Part shown: positions 34,554-43,658 of the stretch, one piece after another | Layout: each line of letters starts with the position of its first letter | Position numbering within the stretch: the first letter of the stretch is position 1 | Notes under the pieces: model-generated | What the model saw: the letters and a program-made list of their open reading frames with translations, nothing else | Database searches by the model: none | Told to the model about the DNA's origin: nothing | Assembly (NCBI RefSeq): GCF_963664415.1 | Contig: NZ_OY761445.1 | Location: 2,010,501 to 2,074,500, forward strand | Direction of reading: 5' to 3' | Source: an uncultured Desulfobacter sp. | Lineage (GTDB): Bacteria > Desulfobacterota > Desulfobacteria > Desulfobacterales > Desulfobacteraceae | DNA: 64,000 nt | Made by a program: the position numbers and the translations under genes

Positions 34554-35507
34554 CTATTGTTTACGAATGGATCTACGCAGTTCGCTTGGCGCAATGCCGA
34601 ACATGGACTTAAAGGCCTTGGAAAAATAGCTTAGATTGGTATAGCCGACCATCAAGGCTGCCTGGGTGACATTCATCTCACCATCCTGGAGCAACTGCAT
34701 GGACATCTGTAAACGATGATTGCGAAGATATTCAAAGGGGGAGAGCCCGAAGGTCTGGCGAAAGCAACGAAACAGCTTGGTCCTGCCCAATCCCACCGTC
34801 CGGGAGATCGCCATGATGTCCGGTGGATTATTCAGGTCTTGGACAAGCATATGTGCTGCATGGTGAACACGTTCCGTATCCGATATTTTTATAGTGCTAT
34901 CATAGCAGCAGCGACAACCGGAACAGAGCTGTTCCATCATATGCGCGATCAATTCCATACTTTTCCCCTCCAGAAAAATCTGTTGTGTCGTTCCGCTGTA
35001 AGGGCAATGAAGCAATTGATACAAGACCGTTCTCATAACAGGCGATAGAATAGTGCCCATGCGGGTAGAGAATCTTTTTTCCAAGCTTTTCAGTATGGGA
35101 TAAAAACGATCTTCATCTCTATTGATTAATGTTAATAAACGTTCCCCGTCCAGCAACAGATTGACCCTGTACATCCGCTTATCGTCGGTTTTCTCAAAGA
35201 ACTCAACGCCTTTTGGAAAGGAAAAAAAACAGCTTTCCCCTGCCCTTATCGTAAACGACCGGTCAAAACAGGTGGGGTGGTAATCAGACCGGCCATCAAG
35301 ACAAAACCCGAAACCAACGGAATGATCTTTTAAAGCACCTTGAAAGAGCCTCACCTGGTTGAACTGCCAGTCAAAGATTAACAATTGAATCCCAGAGGTC
35401 AAAGAAAAAAGGTCTGCGCCGCCTTGTCCAAGCGAGGCAGGAATATTCATTTTGAAGTGATTGGAATTTGCTACCGGCTGAGGGGGAGGAAGAACGACGG
35501 CTTTCAT
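34554..35507 (-). CDS. AraC-family regulator, PchR-like, with Cys cluster
   Basis: 317 residues. The sensing domain has VGFGFCLDGRSDYH and LLHCPYSGTTQQIFLEGKSM. Between it and the HTH region stands an unusual run, EQLCSGCRCCYDS, with four cysteines in eight residues. The HTH pair is NPPDIMAISRTVGLGRTKLF and NVTQAALMVGYTNLSYFSKA. It presumably activates the downstream 32.3-34.3 kb receptor in response to its ferric ligand. The Cys cluster might bind a metal directly, which other PchR-like copies here cannot do. Confidence 0.88.
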   Translation of the reverse strand: MKAVVLPPPQPVANSNHFKMNIPASLGQGGADLFSLTSGIQLLIFDWQFNQVRLFQGALKDHSVGFGFCLDGRSDYHPTCFDRSFTIRAGESCFFSFPKGVEFFEKTDDKRMYRVNLLLDGERLLTLINRDEDRFYPILKSLEKRFSTRMGTILSPVMRTVLYQLLHCPYSGTTQQIFLEGKSMELIAHMMEQLCSGCRCCYDSTIKISDTERVHHAAHMLVQDLNNPPDIMAISRTVGLGRTKLFRCFRQTFGLSPFEYLRNHRLQMSMQLLQDGEMNVTQAALMVGYTNLSYFSKAFKSMFGIAPSELRRSIRKQ

Positions 35508-35757
35508 ATCATTGCCGGATAATACATAGTTGCAGGGGAGTCGCTCATGCCTTCTCTTTATATTCTCAATTTAATGGCACATATCACAATAAATGCACAG
35601 ACTAATCAAATTAGTGAAACAAAAACTACATAGCAAACCCATGCCTCTGGGTCAACTCATATGAAATCCCGGCCAGAAAAATTGCAAATCCCCTCTAACT
35701 AAAGGCACTATTGGTTTTTATTTTGATTGACAAAAAGCAAGTTCCGATCCTTTCAAT
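35508..35757. other. Intergenic between AraC and tolC-like gene, nothing recognised
   Basis: AT-rich, non-coding on both strands by inspection. No terminator hairpin with a T-run and no repeat shared with other parts of the window was seen. Confidence 0.5.
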
Positions 35758-37197
35758 TTACCTTGAATTCTCATACATGTTCAACAGCGTGCCCGTCCGG
35801 GTATGCAATTCGATCCAGGCCTGGCGCAAGCCCACCAGGGCCAGGGCCAGGTTGCCCCGGGCCGTGGTCAGATCCTTCTGAGCCTCGTTGAGGCGCACCA
35901 GGGAGGCCTGGCCGGCATTGTATTCCTTTTCCACCAGGTCGCGGGTGCGCTGGACCAAGCCTGCATTTTCGCGCTGCAGGACCACCTGGGCCTGGGCCGT
36001 GGCCACCAGGGCTGCTGAACTGCGGATGTCCGCGGTCGCCGAAAGCATCCGGTCTTCCAGGCTCTTTTCAAGCTCCTTTTTTTTATGGCGGGCTTCCCGA
36101 ACCTTGGCCTTGGTCATTCCCCCTGAAAAAAGGTTGTAGGAAAGGCTCACCTGGATGGAGTTACCGAAATCGTCCCGGCTGAAATGCATGTCATGGTCGC
36201 GTTCGCCATCAACGCTGCCGGCCACCGATATGGTCGGATAATAGCCTGCCTGGGCGATCTTGATTTGAGCCTCGGTCTGTTTGATGTTCCAGCGGGCCTC
36301 CCGGATATCCGGGCGCCGGTCCATGGCGTCGGCGATCAATTGCGCTACTAAGGGTGTGGACAACTCTTTGGGTGTTTCGGGAGCCAGGTGGGCGAGTTCA
36401 ACATGGTCGGGCAAGCGTGCGTCGGGCAGTCCCAGCAGGGCGGCCAATCCGAATAAGGCTGTTTTGTACTGGTATTCTTCATTGATGCGTGTAGTCCTGG
36501 CCTGGTTTCCCCGTACCTGGAAGTTGAGTACATCGCTCAGAGATCCGGTTCCCACACGCCGGCGCGCCTTTGCGTCCGTAAGTTGACGCTGGTTAAAGGC
36601 TTCATCCGCCTTGGCAATGGCGATATTTTCCTGGGCCAGTTGAGCGGAAAAAAAAGATTGAGCCACAGCGGAAATGAGCAACCGCCGGACGTCCTCCAGC
36701 GCTTCGGTGCCGGATTTTTCGCCGTAACGCGCCGACAGATTGGTGAACTTGCGCTCAAACCCGTCAAACAGGGTCCAGGACGCAGTCAAACCGGCGTTGT
36801 AGTAGTCCTCCGGATCATCAATGGTGGCGTTGGGATTAAAATAACGGGCCGTGGTCAAATTTTCATTATAGACCTCTTTGGAGAGTTCCACCCGGGCAGC
36901 GGTCACATTGGTATCCAGGCGCGGCCAGTACGTGGACCTTGCCTGGGCTACCCGGGCCTTGGCCTGATGAACCCGCTCTACCGCCGCCCCAATGTCGGGA
37001 TTGCCGGCAAGGGCAACGGCAACGGCGGTTTGCATGTCAAGGGTTTCAATCGCAGCCCAGTCAACGGCCCGGCCTGTCTTGGGATTGACTTTTGGGGAAG
37101 GTGTATCGGGCTGGCTGTCCCGGGCGTTTGCCGCCGGCGTGCAGATGATGCCAAGCCCCCAAAAAACAATGGTTATCCACACCGTATATCTTTTCAT
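35758..37197 (-). CDS. TolC-family outer-membrane efflux channel
   Basis: 479 residues. An N-terminal signal peptide (WITIVFWGLGIICTPAANA) precedes two OEP repeats, with long helical sections such as AAVERVHQAKARVAQARSTY and IREARWNIKQTEAQIKIAQA, and strands LTASWTLFDGFERK and VSLSYNLFSGGMTK at equivalent places. It forms the trimeric exit duct for the RND pump whose gene overlaps it by 4 bp upstream. Last gene of the MarR-adaptor-RND-TolC operon. Confidence 0.92.
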   Translation of the reverse strand: MKRYTVWITIVFWGLGIICTPAANARDSQPDTPSPKVNPKTGRAVDWAAIETLDMQTAVAVALAGNPDIGAAVERVHQAKARVAQARSTYWPRLDTNVTAARVELSKEVYNENLTTARYFNPNATIDDPEDYYNAGLTASWTLFDGFERKFTNLSARYGEKSGTEALEDVRRLLISAVAQSFFSAQLAQENIAIAKADEAFNQRQLTDAKARRRVGTGSLSDVLNFQVRGNQARTTRINEEYQYKTALFGLAALLGLPDARLPDHVELAHLAPETPKELSTPLVAQLIADAMDRRPDIREARWNIKQTEAQIKIAQAGYYPTISVAGSVDGERDHDMHFSRDDFGNSIQVSLSYNLFSGGMTKAKVREARHKKKELEKSLEDRMLSATADIRSSAALVATAQAQVVLQRENAGLVQRTRDLVEKEYNAGQASLVRLNEAQKDLTTARGNLALALVGLRQAWIELHTRTGTLLNMYENSR

Positions 37198-40100
37198 TTT
37201 GCCGATTCCTCCTGAATGATTTGATCTCCATGTCCACCGCTCAAAGTTTGATCGTAGCGGCTGCCGGCCGGCTCCACTGCCGACCGCTCAATCCAAACGC
37301 CGTGGCGAATCCTGTGAGCGGTAAGGCGCAGGTCGTTAAGAATGACCAGCAGACTGGGAAGCAGCACCAGGGTAAGCACTGTGGCAAAAGTCACGCCGGC
37401 GGCAATGGAAAGGGCCATTGGGATCAGTGCCCTTGCCTGGAAATCGGTCTCCATGATCAGGGGCCCCAACCCGCCCACGGTACTCACCGTGGTCAGGAAA
37501 ATAGCCCGGAAGCGCCGCACGCCGCCTTGCAAAATGGCGTCGAAAAAGGGTATTCCACGGGCCAGGTTTTCATTGATGCATTCAATGAGCACGATGGCGT
37601 CATTGACCACCACGCCGGTCAGGGCCACTATGCCGAACATGCTCACCATAGACAGATCATATCCCAAAACCAAGTGGCCGGCGATGGCCCCGATGATGCC
37701 GAAGGGCACGGTAAACATGATCACAAAGGGCTGGGCATAGGACCGGAACATGGTGGCGATGATGATGAAAACCCCAAGGATAGCCAGGGGATATCCAATG
37801 CCAAGGCTGGAAAAAGACTCGCGCATCTTTTTTTGCTCCCCCTGAAGGTCCACATAAAGACCGGGATACCGTTTTTTAAGATCCGGAAAATAATGGGCGG
37901 ACAGCTCGGCAAAGATTTCGTTGGCATTGGCCCGTTTGGAATCCACACCGGCGCTCACGGCCACCCTGCGCATGCCGTCAGTACGGGTGATGGTTGAATA
38001 GCCGGGGGCAAAGCTGACCTCGGCAACGGACATGAGCGGGACCTCGACACCATTGGCAGTACGGATGCGCACCCGTTTCAGGTCCGGGAGCCGGCTGCGT
38101 TCGCCGGCCGTATAACGCACTTTTACGCGTACGTCGTCCCGGCCCCGTTGCAGGCGCAGGGCTTCGTTACCGTAGTATCCGGCATAGACCTGCCGCGCCA
38201 GGTCCTCCACGGTCACTCCCAGGGCCCGGGCTTCGGGTTTCAGGGAAAGGCGCATTTCGTTTTTGCCCGGTAAAAAGTCGCTGCGGACCTGGTAAACCCC
38301 GTCAAATTGCCGCAGCCGCGCCATCAGGTCGTCAGCCGCGTCCAGGATAATTTGCATGTCATGTCCCTGGAGCCACACCTCAATGGGATCCCCGGGCGGG
38401 CCGGTTTCAATGCCGGAAAAGGTCAGAGATTTGATCCCCGGCAGTATACCGATCTCCTTTTCCCACCGGACCATCAGATCCTCGGAATGGATGCCCCGGG
38501 CTTCGGAATCCAGCAAAATGGCCTGAACTGCGCCATAGTTTGGGCCAATATCGGAGGGACTGCTCAGGGTCTGGCCCACCAGGGACAGGTAGTCCTTGAT
38601 CAGGGGCGCGCCGCTTTTGGTCGGGTTTTTCTTTTCCAGACGTAAAAGAGCCGTTTCAATGTGCTCAATGGCCTGCCGGGTGATTGCAGGCGGGGTGCCG
38701 CTGGGGAATTCGGCCGTGGCGGTCATGATGAAGCCGTCCATTTTCTCGAACACCTCGAATTTAAGAATTCCGCTTTTTACAACACCGATGGTGAGCATCA
38801 ACACGGCTATGGCCGTGGCCAGTGAGATATAGCGCCAGTGCAGGGCTTTTTTTAAAAACGGCAGATATATCCGGTCAACGAACCACTCAAGCCATTGGGC
38901 GGTAATCTCCTGAACCCGGGAGAGCCGGCCAAAGATCCGGTGCCGATTTTCTTTGGGCCGGTTGGGGGCCGGCAAATGGCTGAGATGGGCCGGCAGCAGA
39001 AACAGGCACTCCACCAGGGAAATCATCAGGCAGGCGATGACCACGGCCGGAAGGATGGATATGAATTTACCCATGATGCCGCCCACGTAAAACAGGGGTA
39101 CAAAGGTCACGATGGTTGTGAACACCGCTGCTACCACGGGCATTCCCACTTCGGCGACCCCGTCCACGGCGGCTTGCAATGCACTTTTGCCCTGCTTTCG
39201 ATGAACAAAAATCGCCTCGCCCACAACAATGGCATCATCCACCACAATCCCCAGGACCATGATCAGCCCCAAAAGAGATACCATGTTGATGGTGCCGCCC
39301 AGGCTCCACAAAATAACCAAGGCCCCGCAAACGGATACGGGAATGCCCATGCCGGCCCAGAAAGACAAACGGGGGCTCAAAAAACACCACAGCAGCAAAA
39401 AGACGATTAAAAGGCCGATAACCCCGTTTTTCAACAACAGTTGGATGCGTGCGTTGAGCATCTCCGTGTTGTCGTAGAGTATTTTTATATTGTTGCCCTG
39501 GGGCACCTGCTGCTGTTTGGCCGAAACATAACCGTTGACGGCCTTTGAGATTTTCAGGGCATCCTCCTCCGGGGTTTTGTAAACCAGGACAAACACTGCC
39601 GGCTCACCGTTGATGCTGGCCCGGATGGGGTCTTCGGTGAATCCGTCCTTTATTTCGGCCAGCCGGTCCAGGGTGATGACATCCCCTTCCGGACGGGCCA
39701 CGACCACAATGGAGGCAAGTTCCGCACCGGTATACTTGCGACCCATGGTACGTACGCGGATTTCTTCTTCCCGTGTGCGGATGGTGCCGCCGGCCAGGTT
39801 CAGGCTGCCGCGCCTGACGGCTGCCGCCACCTCGTCAAAGGAGAGCCCGTACTCGCGCAGTTTTTCCTCTGATACCTCAATGGAGATCTCGTAATCCCGG
39901 GAGCCAAAGGTCGCCACCTGGGAAACTGCCGAAAGCTGCTGGATTTCGTCCTTAACCATCTCGGACCACTCCTTGATGCGGCGCTCGGACATGTCTCCGG
40001 AAAGGTAGAGTGTGGCGACCAGATCCTTGATCAGCAGTTCGCTGATCACAGGCTTTTCCGCGTCATCCGGAAAGGTCGAGATGGCGTTGACCTTGGTGCG

Positions 40101-40427
40101 TACCCGGTCAAGCACCTCGTCCACATCGTAGTCTTCCAACACTTCTATGATTGTTGAGCACACGCCCTCGGCCGAGTGGGTGGTATATTGCTTGACGCCC
40201 TCCAGACCCTCGACGGCTTCCTCTATTTTGCGGCTGATGCCCTCTTCCACCTCTTCCGGGTCTGCTCCGGGATAAGACACCGAGATGGTGATCATGTCCA
40301 GGGAGAACTCCGGAAAAGTCTCACGGATCATCTTGGCCATAGCAATGTATCCGGCAACAAAGATCAGAATCAAAACAATATTGGCAAAAACGGTGTTGCG
40401 CGCAAAGGCGGCAAGAATTTGTTTCAT
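37194..40427 (-). CDS. RND efflux pump inner-membrane subunit (AcrB-like)
   Basis: 1077 residues, the usual RND length. Twelve TM helices frame two periplasmic loops. It starts AFARNTVFANIVLILIFVAG. TM4 has LGIVVDDAIVVGEAIF with the paired Asp of the proton relay. The equivalent TM10 segment is TGVVVNDAIVLIECI, where AcrB has its essential Lys, so this belongs to the branch with N-D there. The start overlaps the adaptor stop by 4 bp, and its own stop overlaps tolC. The substrate (drug, organic acid or chelator) cannot be told. Confidence 0.93.
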   Translation of the reverse strand: MKQILAAFARNTVFANIVLILIFVAGYIAMAKMIRETFPEFSLDMITISVSYPGADPEEVEEGISRKIEEAVEGLEGVKQYTTHSAEGVCSTIIEVLEDYDVDEVLDRVRTKVNAISTFPDDAEKPVISELLIKDLVATLYLSGDMSERRIKEWSEMVKDEIQQLSAVSQVATFGSRDYEISIEVSEEKLREYGLSFDEVAAAVRRGSLNLAGGTIRTREEEIRVRTMGRKYTGAELASIVVVARPEGDVITLDRLAEIKDGFTEDPIRASINGEPAVFVLVYKTPEEDALKISKAVNGYVSAKQQQVPQGNNIKILYDNTEMLNARIQLLLKNGVIGLLIVFLLLWCFLSPRLSFWAGMGIPVSVCGALVILWSLGGTINMVSLLGLIMVLGIVVDDAIVVGEAIFVHRKQGKSALQAAVDGVAEVGMPVVAAVFTTIVTFVPLFYVGGIMGKFISILPAVVIACLMISLVECLFLLPAHLSHLPAPNRPKENRHRIFGRLSRVQEITAQWLEWFVDRIYLPFLKKALHWRYISLATAIAVLMLTIGVVKSGILKFEVFEKMDGFIMTATAEFPSGTPPAITRQAIEHIETALLRLEKKNPTKSGAPLIKDYLSLVGQTLSSPSDIGPNYGAVQAILLDSEARGIHSEDLMVRWEKEIGILPGIKSLTFSGIETGPPGDPIEVWLQGHDMQIILDAADDLMARLRQFDGVYQVRSDFLPGKNEMRLSLKPEARALGVTVEDLARQVYAGYYGNEALRLQRGRDDVRVKVRYTAGERSRLPDLKRVRIRTANGVEVPLMSVAEVSFAPGYSTITRTDGMRRVAVSAGVDSKRANANEIFAELSAHYFPDLKKRYPGLYVDLQGEQKKMRESFSSLGIGYPLAILGVFIIIATMFRSYAQPFVIMFTVPFGIIGAIAGHLVLGYDLSMVSMFGIVALTGVVVNDAIVLIECINENLARGIPFFDAILQGGVRRFRAIFLTTVSTVGGLGPLIMETDFQARALIPMALSIAAGVTFATVLTLVLLPSLLVILNDLRLTAHRIRHGVWIERSAVEPAGSRYDQTLSGGHGDQIIQEESAK

Positions 40428-41779
40428 GAGGCGGGTTCCCTGTCAGTGGTATCAATAATTTTCAGCCGGCTGTTTTCCAGGGGGGATACCAGCCGGGTGA
40501 CAATCACCCGGGCACCGGGAGCGATGCCCCGGGCTACGTACACATGCTCGCCCTCCCTGCGTGCCACGTCCACGTCTACGGTTTTAAGGCGCAGATTTTC
40601 ATCGGCCAGAAAGGCCTGATTTTCAAAGGATACCGCCTGGCGGGGCAGACGGGTGACATTTAGCATGGTCCGGCCCGGGATTTCCACGCAGCAGAACATG
40701 CCGTCCACCAGGGGCAGAGCCCCGGGGCCCTTGCCGGCGGCAGCCATGGCGTCAATGCGTACGGCCACCGTGAGGGTGCGGGTCTGGTTGTCGAACTTCA
40801 CGACCCGGTTTGCCGTACCGGTCCAGACCGACCCGGTTTTGTCCTCGGTCCAGCGGATGGTGCAGTCCACCGGCTTCAGCCTGCCGAACCAGGCCGTGGA
40901 TTGCGCGTCGCCGGGGGACGGTTCGAATTGCAGCCACTTGCGGCCGTCGCGGCTGTCCAGGGGAACCTGGATTTCCAGCATGCTGTCGTCGGCCAGAACC
41001 AGGACCGGGGTTCCCGGGGTAACATACTGGCCGGCTTCAAGATCCACGGACTTGATACGCGCGGTAAAAGGCGCCCGGACCTCGCAGCGGTCCAGATTGG
41101 TCCCGGCAACGGTCAGGCGCGCCTCGGCCGATAGCAATGAACTTTTTGCCTCCCGGATTTGCAGCGGATAGAGGCTGACCGCCTGGGCCATAGCATCGGC
41201 CTGGTCTGCGGCACTGTTAAAGGCCCGTTCCGCCTGGTCCACGCCGCTGCGGGTGCCCACCCGGTCTGTTTCAAAAAGGCGCCGGACCCGCTCGAATTCG
41301 GTTTTGGCGAGGGTGGCGCTGCGCTGCAAGGTTTTCAGGCGTGTTTTATCAATGGCCAGTTGTTTTGTCAGCCGGGCCACCGTGTTTTGCCACTGGGTGA
41401 CGCCGGCACCGGCCTCCTGCAGGCCGGCGGTGTAGTCGGCCGGGTCGATACGGAACAGCAGTTCGCCTTTGGGGATAACCCGGCCGGCTTTAAGCCGGGG
41501 GTGGGTGGCGACCACCCGGCCGGCTACCTCCGGGGAAATGGTCACCGCAGTGAGTGCCCGGGCCTGGCCGTAGCCGGTGATCGTCACGGGATAATGTGCG
41601 GGTGTGGCTGTCTGGGTCCGCACGGAAATGACCGGCTCTTTTTTTTCTGCCTCGGCAGGAGGCTTTTTCAAGCTGGCCAGGCTTTTCATTCCCACCAATC
41701 CGGCCGCGAGAATCAGGGTGCAGATGATGATACGGACCATGACATGCTTTGGGGGGCGTTTGATACCGTTGTTTTTCAT
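40424..41779 (-). CDS. RND periplasmic adaptor (HlyD/AcrA family)
   Basis: 451 residues from the inner ATG (MKNNGIKRPPKHVM), preferred because the longer frame begins inside a dispersed repeat. One TM anchor (IIICTLILAAGLVGM) is followed by the barrel-sandwich half VTISPEVAGRVVATHPRLKA, the coiled-coil hairpin (DKTRLKTLQRSATLAKTEFE to LLSAEARLTVAGTNLDRCEV) and the second half VRAPFTARIKSVDLEAGQYV. It bridges the RND pump and the TolC-like channel. It overlaps the pump gene by 4 bp and lies behind the MarR gene. Confidence 0.9.
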   Translation of the reverse strand: MKNNGIKRPPKHVMVRIIICTLILAAGLVGMKSLASLKKPPAEAEKKEPVISVRTQTATPAHYPVTITGYGQARALTAVTISPEVAGRVVATHPRLKAGRVIPKGELLFRIDPADYTAGLQEAGAGVTQWQNTVARLTKQLAIDKTRLKTLQRSATLAKTEFERVRRLFETDRVGTRSGVDQAERAFNSAADQADAMAQAVSLYPLQIREAKSSLLSAEARLTVAGTNLDRCEVRAPFTARIKSVDLEAGQYVTPGTPVLVLADDSMLEIQVPLDSRDGRKWLQFEPSPGDAQSTAWFGRLKPVDCTIRWTEDKTGSVWTGTANRVVKFDNQTRTLTVAVRIDAMAAAGKGPGALPLVDGMFCCVEIPGRTMLNVTRLPRQAVSFENQAFLADENLRLKTVDVDVARREGEHVYVARGIAPGARVIVTRLVSPLENSRLKIIDTTDREPAS

Positions 41780-41810
41780 GTTGGCTGCCTTATATGAAAG
41801 TAAAAAACTT

Positions 41811-41830
41811 GGTCGGCCCATGGCCGTTAT
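41811..41830 (+). repeat. 20-bp core of dispersed repeat at the marR 3' end
   Basis: GGTCGGCCCATGGCCGTTAT, identical to the cores in the repeats at 54486, 55712 and 59141. Here it overlaps the last codon of the MarR gene and supplies its stop. Confidence 0.75.
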
Positions 41831-42306
41831 TCAGATTGCCAGGTATCTGTTTCCATAACTTTGTTGACCCGCTGCAGCACTTCCTGCCACATGCGGGTGG
41901 TTTCCGGGCCGACGGCCTCCACCAGTTCCACGAACGCTTGTAATATCTTTTCCTCGACCCGGCTGATCTCTTCGATGGCTTCCGGTGGAACGCTGATAAC
42001 CACCTTTCGCCGGTCTTTGCGGCTGTGTGCCCGGTTTAAAAACCCCCGTTCCACCAACCGGTCCACCATAGCGGTCACCGAGGGTGGGGATACGTTCAAT
42101 AGCGACGCCAACTGCGTCACCGATACCTCCCCGCGAACCCGGATCATCATAATCATGTTCATCTGGGGTGCGGACAGTTCGCCGAAATGGCCGTTGCCGT
42201 CGCTTTGCATGCAGGCTGCGGTTACGATCTGCTGAACGCGGTCGTGGACCCGCCGTCCTAGAGTAAGAATATTACGCGCACTGGATAATGTATCATTGTC
42301 TTTCAT
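41827..42306 (-). CDS. MarR-family transcriptional regulator
   Basis: 159 residues; RBS GGAGG. The winged-helix core is LSAPQMNMIMMIRVRGEVSV then TQLASLLNVSPPSVTAMVDR, and the wing is RGFLNRAHSRKDRRKVVISV. A small phenolic or drug-like ligand is usual for the family. As first gene of the RND operon it should repress its own promoter and so the pump. Its last codon overlaps a dispersed 20-bp repeat. Confidence 0.9.
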   Translation of the reverse strand: MKDNDTLSSARNILTLGRRVHDRVQQIVTAACMQSDGNGHFGELSAPQMNMIMMIRVRGEVSVTQLASLLNVSPPSVTAMVDRLVERGFLNRAHSRKDRRKVVISVPPEAIEEISRVEEKILQAFVELVEAVGPETTRMWQEVLQRVNKVMETDTWQSE

Positions 42307-42309
42307 AGA

Positions 42310-42390
42310 TCCTCCAAATATGTTTGAATCTAAAAAAACACCTATCTAACTATTTGTCAACCTAATTATTAGTCTGTCTAAATTTTTTCA
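42310..42390 (-). promoter_or_regulatory. marR-RND operon promoter/operator region
   Basis: On the minus strand TTTAGACAGACTAATAATTA then GGTTGACAAATAGTTAGATAG precede the gene. TTGACA (42360-42355) is a consensus -35. A good -10 is not obvious (a T-rich stretch stands at the right distance). TTAGACAG/TTAGATAG form a repeated half-site 25-30 bp apart, a plausible MarR site. Confidence 0.45.
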
Positions 42391-42487
42391 AAACGTTAGT
42401 TGAAGAAATAAAATAAAAATTTTCATCTTTTTTGCGATATCTTCATTTGAGGTGATACCCTCAAAACTTGACTGAATCCCGCATCCA

Positions 42488-42835
42488 TTGCTAAAGGAAA
42501 TTGAAACTCTGCTGAATAAAGAAGTGTTCCTCACTGCCTCCCTATCTGAGCAAAGCAGGGAATTGTATACCCAATTGATTTCCAATCTTGGAAAAGGAGA
42601 AGCCTCCTGCATCGCCCTGGCAAAATTTACAAAAGGAACCGTTGTTACGGATGATCGTGCTGCAAGACAAACATGCGTAGATCTTGAACTGTCTTATACC
42701 GGAACCTTAGGTATCCTGAAAGCCTGTGTTCCGGACGGTACTATCCTTGTCGAAAAAGCAGATGGCCTTCTTGAGCAAATGATCAGTCAGGGTTTTTATT
42801 CTCCTGTTAGAAGAATTTCGGATATACTGCCGTAA
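42488..42835 (+). pseudogene. DUF3368/PIN-like protein, N-terminally truncated
   Basis: The frame carries LISNLGKGEASCIALAKF, GTVVTDDRAARQTCVDLELS and YTGTLGILKACVPDGTI, which are the C-terminal two thirds of DUF3368 PIN-like proteins (TDDRAAR and the 'TGtlGiL' turn). The first ~45 residues, including the first PIN acidic residue, are missing and there is no RBS, so it is probably dead. Confidence 0.7.
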
Positions 42836-42842
42836 GTCCATT

Positions 42843-43277
42843 ATGATAAATTCGGCAAACGGGGTTCCGTTAAAAGCCCAGATCAATGAAAAGTTTCAAA
42901 AGCCCTTGTTCCTGGATGTGGGCCTGATGATGAGCGCTTGCGGGATGAGTTATGCAGATATTCAGGATGCTGATGATGCGGATCTTGTCAATTCCGGTCC
43001 GGTATGCGAACAGATGATCGGACAGCATCTGCTTTACAGGCACCCATCATTTCAGGAGCCGGAACTGTTTTATTGGTGCAGGGAAAAACGCCAGACTTCT
43101 TCAGAAGTCGATTTCGTAATTCACAAGGGAATACGGATTATCCCTGTGGAGGTCAAAGCCGGGAAAACAGGAACTTTAAAATCCCTCCACGTATTTTTAA
43201 AAGAGAAAAAATACGTGGAGGGAGTCCGCTTTAATATAGACCTGCCCTCCCCCACCATGCTTTACGATAGTGAATGA
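42843..43277 (+). pseudogene. C-terminal fragment of a DUF4143 AAA+ ATPase
   Basis: 144 residues: INEKFQKPLFLDVGLMMSAC, then VCEQMIGQHLLYRHPSFQEP, and a PD-(D/E)XK-like core SEVDFVIHKGIRIIPVEVKA with GTLKSLHVFLKEKK. The N-terminal ATPase is absent, and the end (DLPSPTMLYDSE) looks non-native. A further deleted copy of this and the preceding gene stands at 55.1-55.5 kb. Confidence 0.7.
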
Positions 43278-43402
43278 TTTTGAGACTATTTTAGGGGACT
43301 ACAGCCTTGCAGGACTTTATTTACTTGAGGTAGCCTCCTGAGTTCGGTTATTTTTTGTTTGAATAACTGAATATAACCTTCTTTCACGAGGCTTCTCAAC
43401 TT
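43278..43402. other. Intergenic, nothing recognised
   Basis: Short non-coding stretch between the DUF4143 fragment and the 3' end of the split uma2 gene. Confidence 0.5.
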
Positions 43403-43555
43403 TTATTCTGATTCAAACTTAACATTCAAATAGATTTCAGATAACGGCAATTCGCAATTGATAGACGCCATATTTAAAACCTGATCCGGATTTGCATAAG
43501 AACGGTATTTCCAGCCATCATCAATGCGTGTAAATTGGTCAACGTAATATTCTTT
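43403..43555 (-). pseudogene. 3' part of Uma2-family nuclease gene split by IS21
   Basis: On the minus strand the frame reads KEYYVDQFTRIDDGWKYRSY, then NPDQVLNMASINCELPLSEI and YLNVKFESE. This is the C-terminal end of the Uma2 protein whose first 143 codons lie at 46924-47352. Joined through one copy of the 7-bp target duplication the two parts make 194 codons (582 bp) in frame, a normal Uma2 length. Confidence 0.88.
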
Positions 43556-43658
43556 ATTCTGCGACAATTATCTTGTCCGGTTGACGACAATTACCTTGAC
43601 CGGTTTGTCGTGATAAAACCCCCGACACTAAAGTTCACTTAAATGGAGGTGCAATCCC

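Noticed and set aside
37221..39410. Long plus-strand frames over the RND pump
   Set aside because: Gly/His-rich shadows of a GC-rich minus-strand gene whose protein has all RND motifs.
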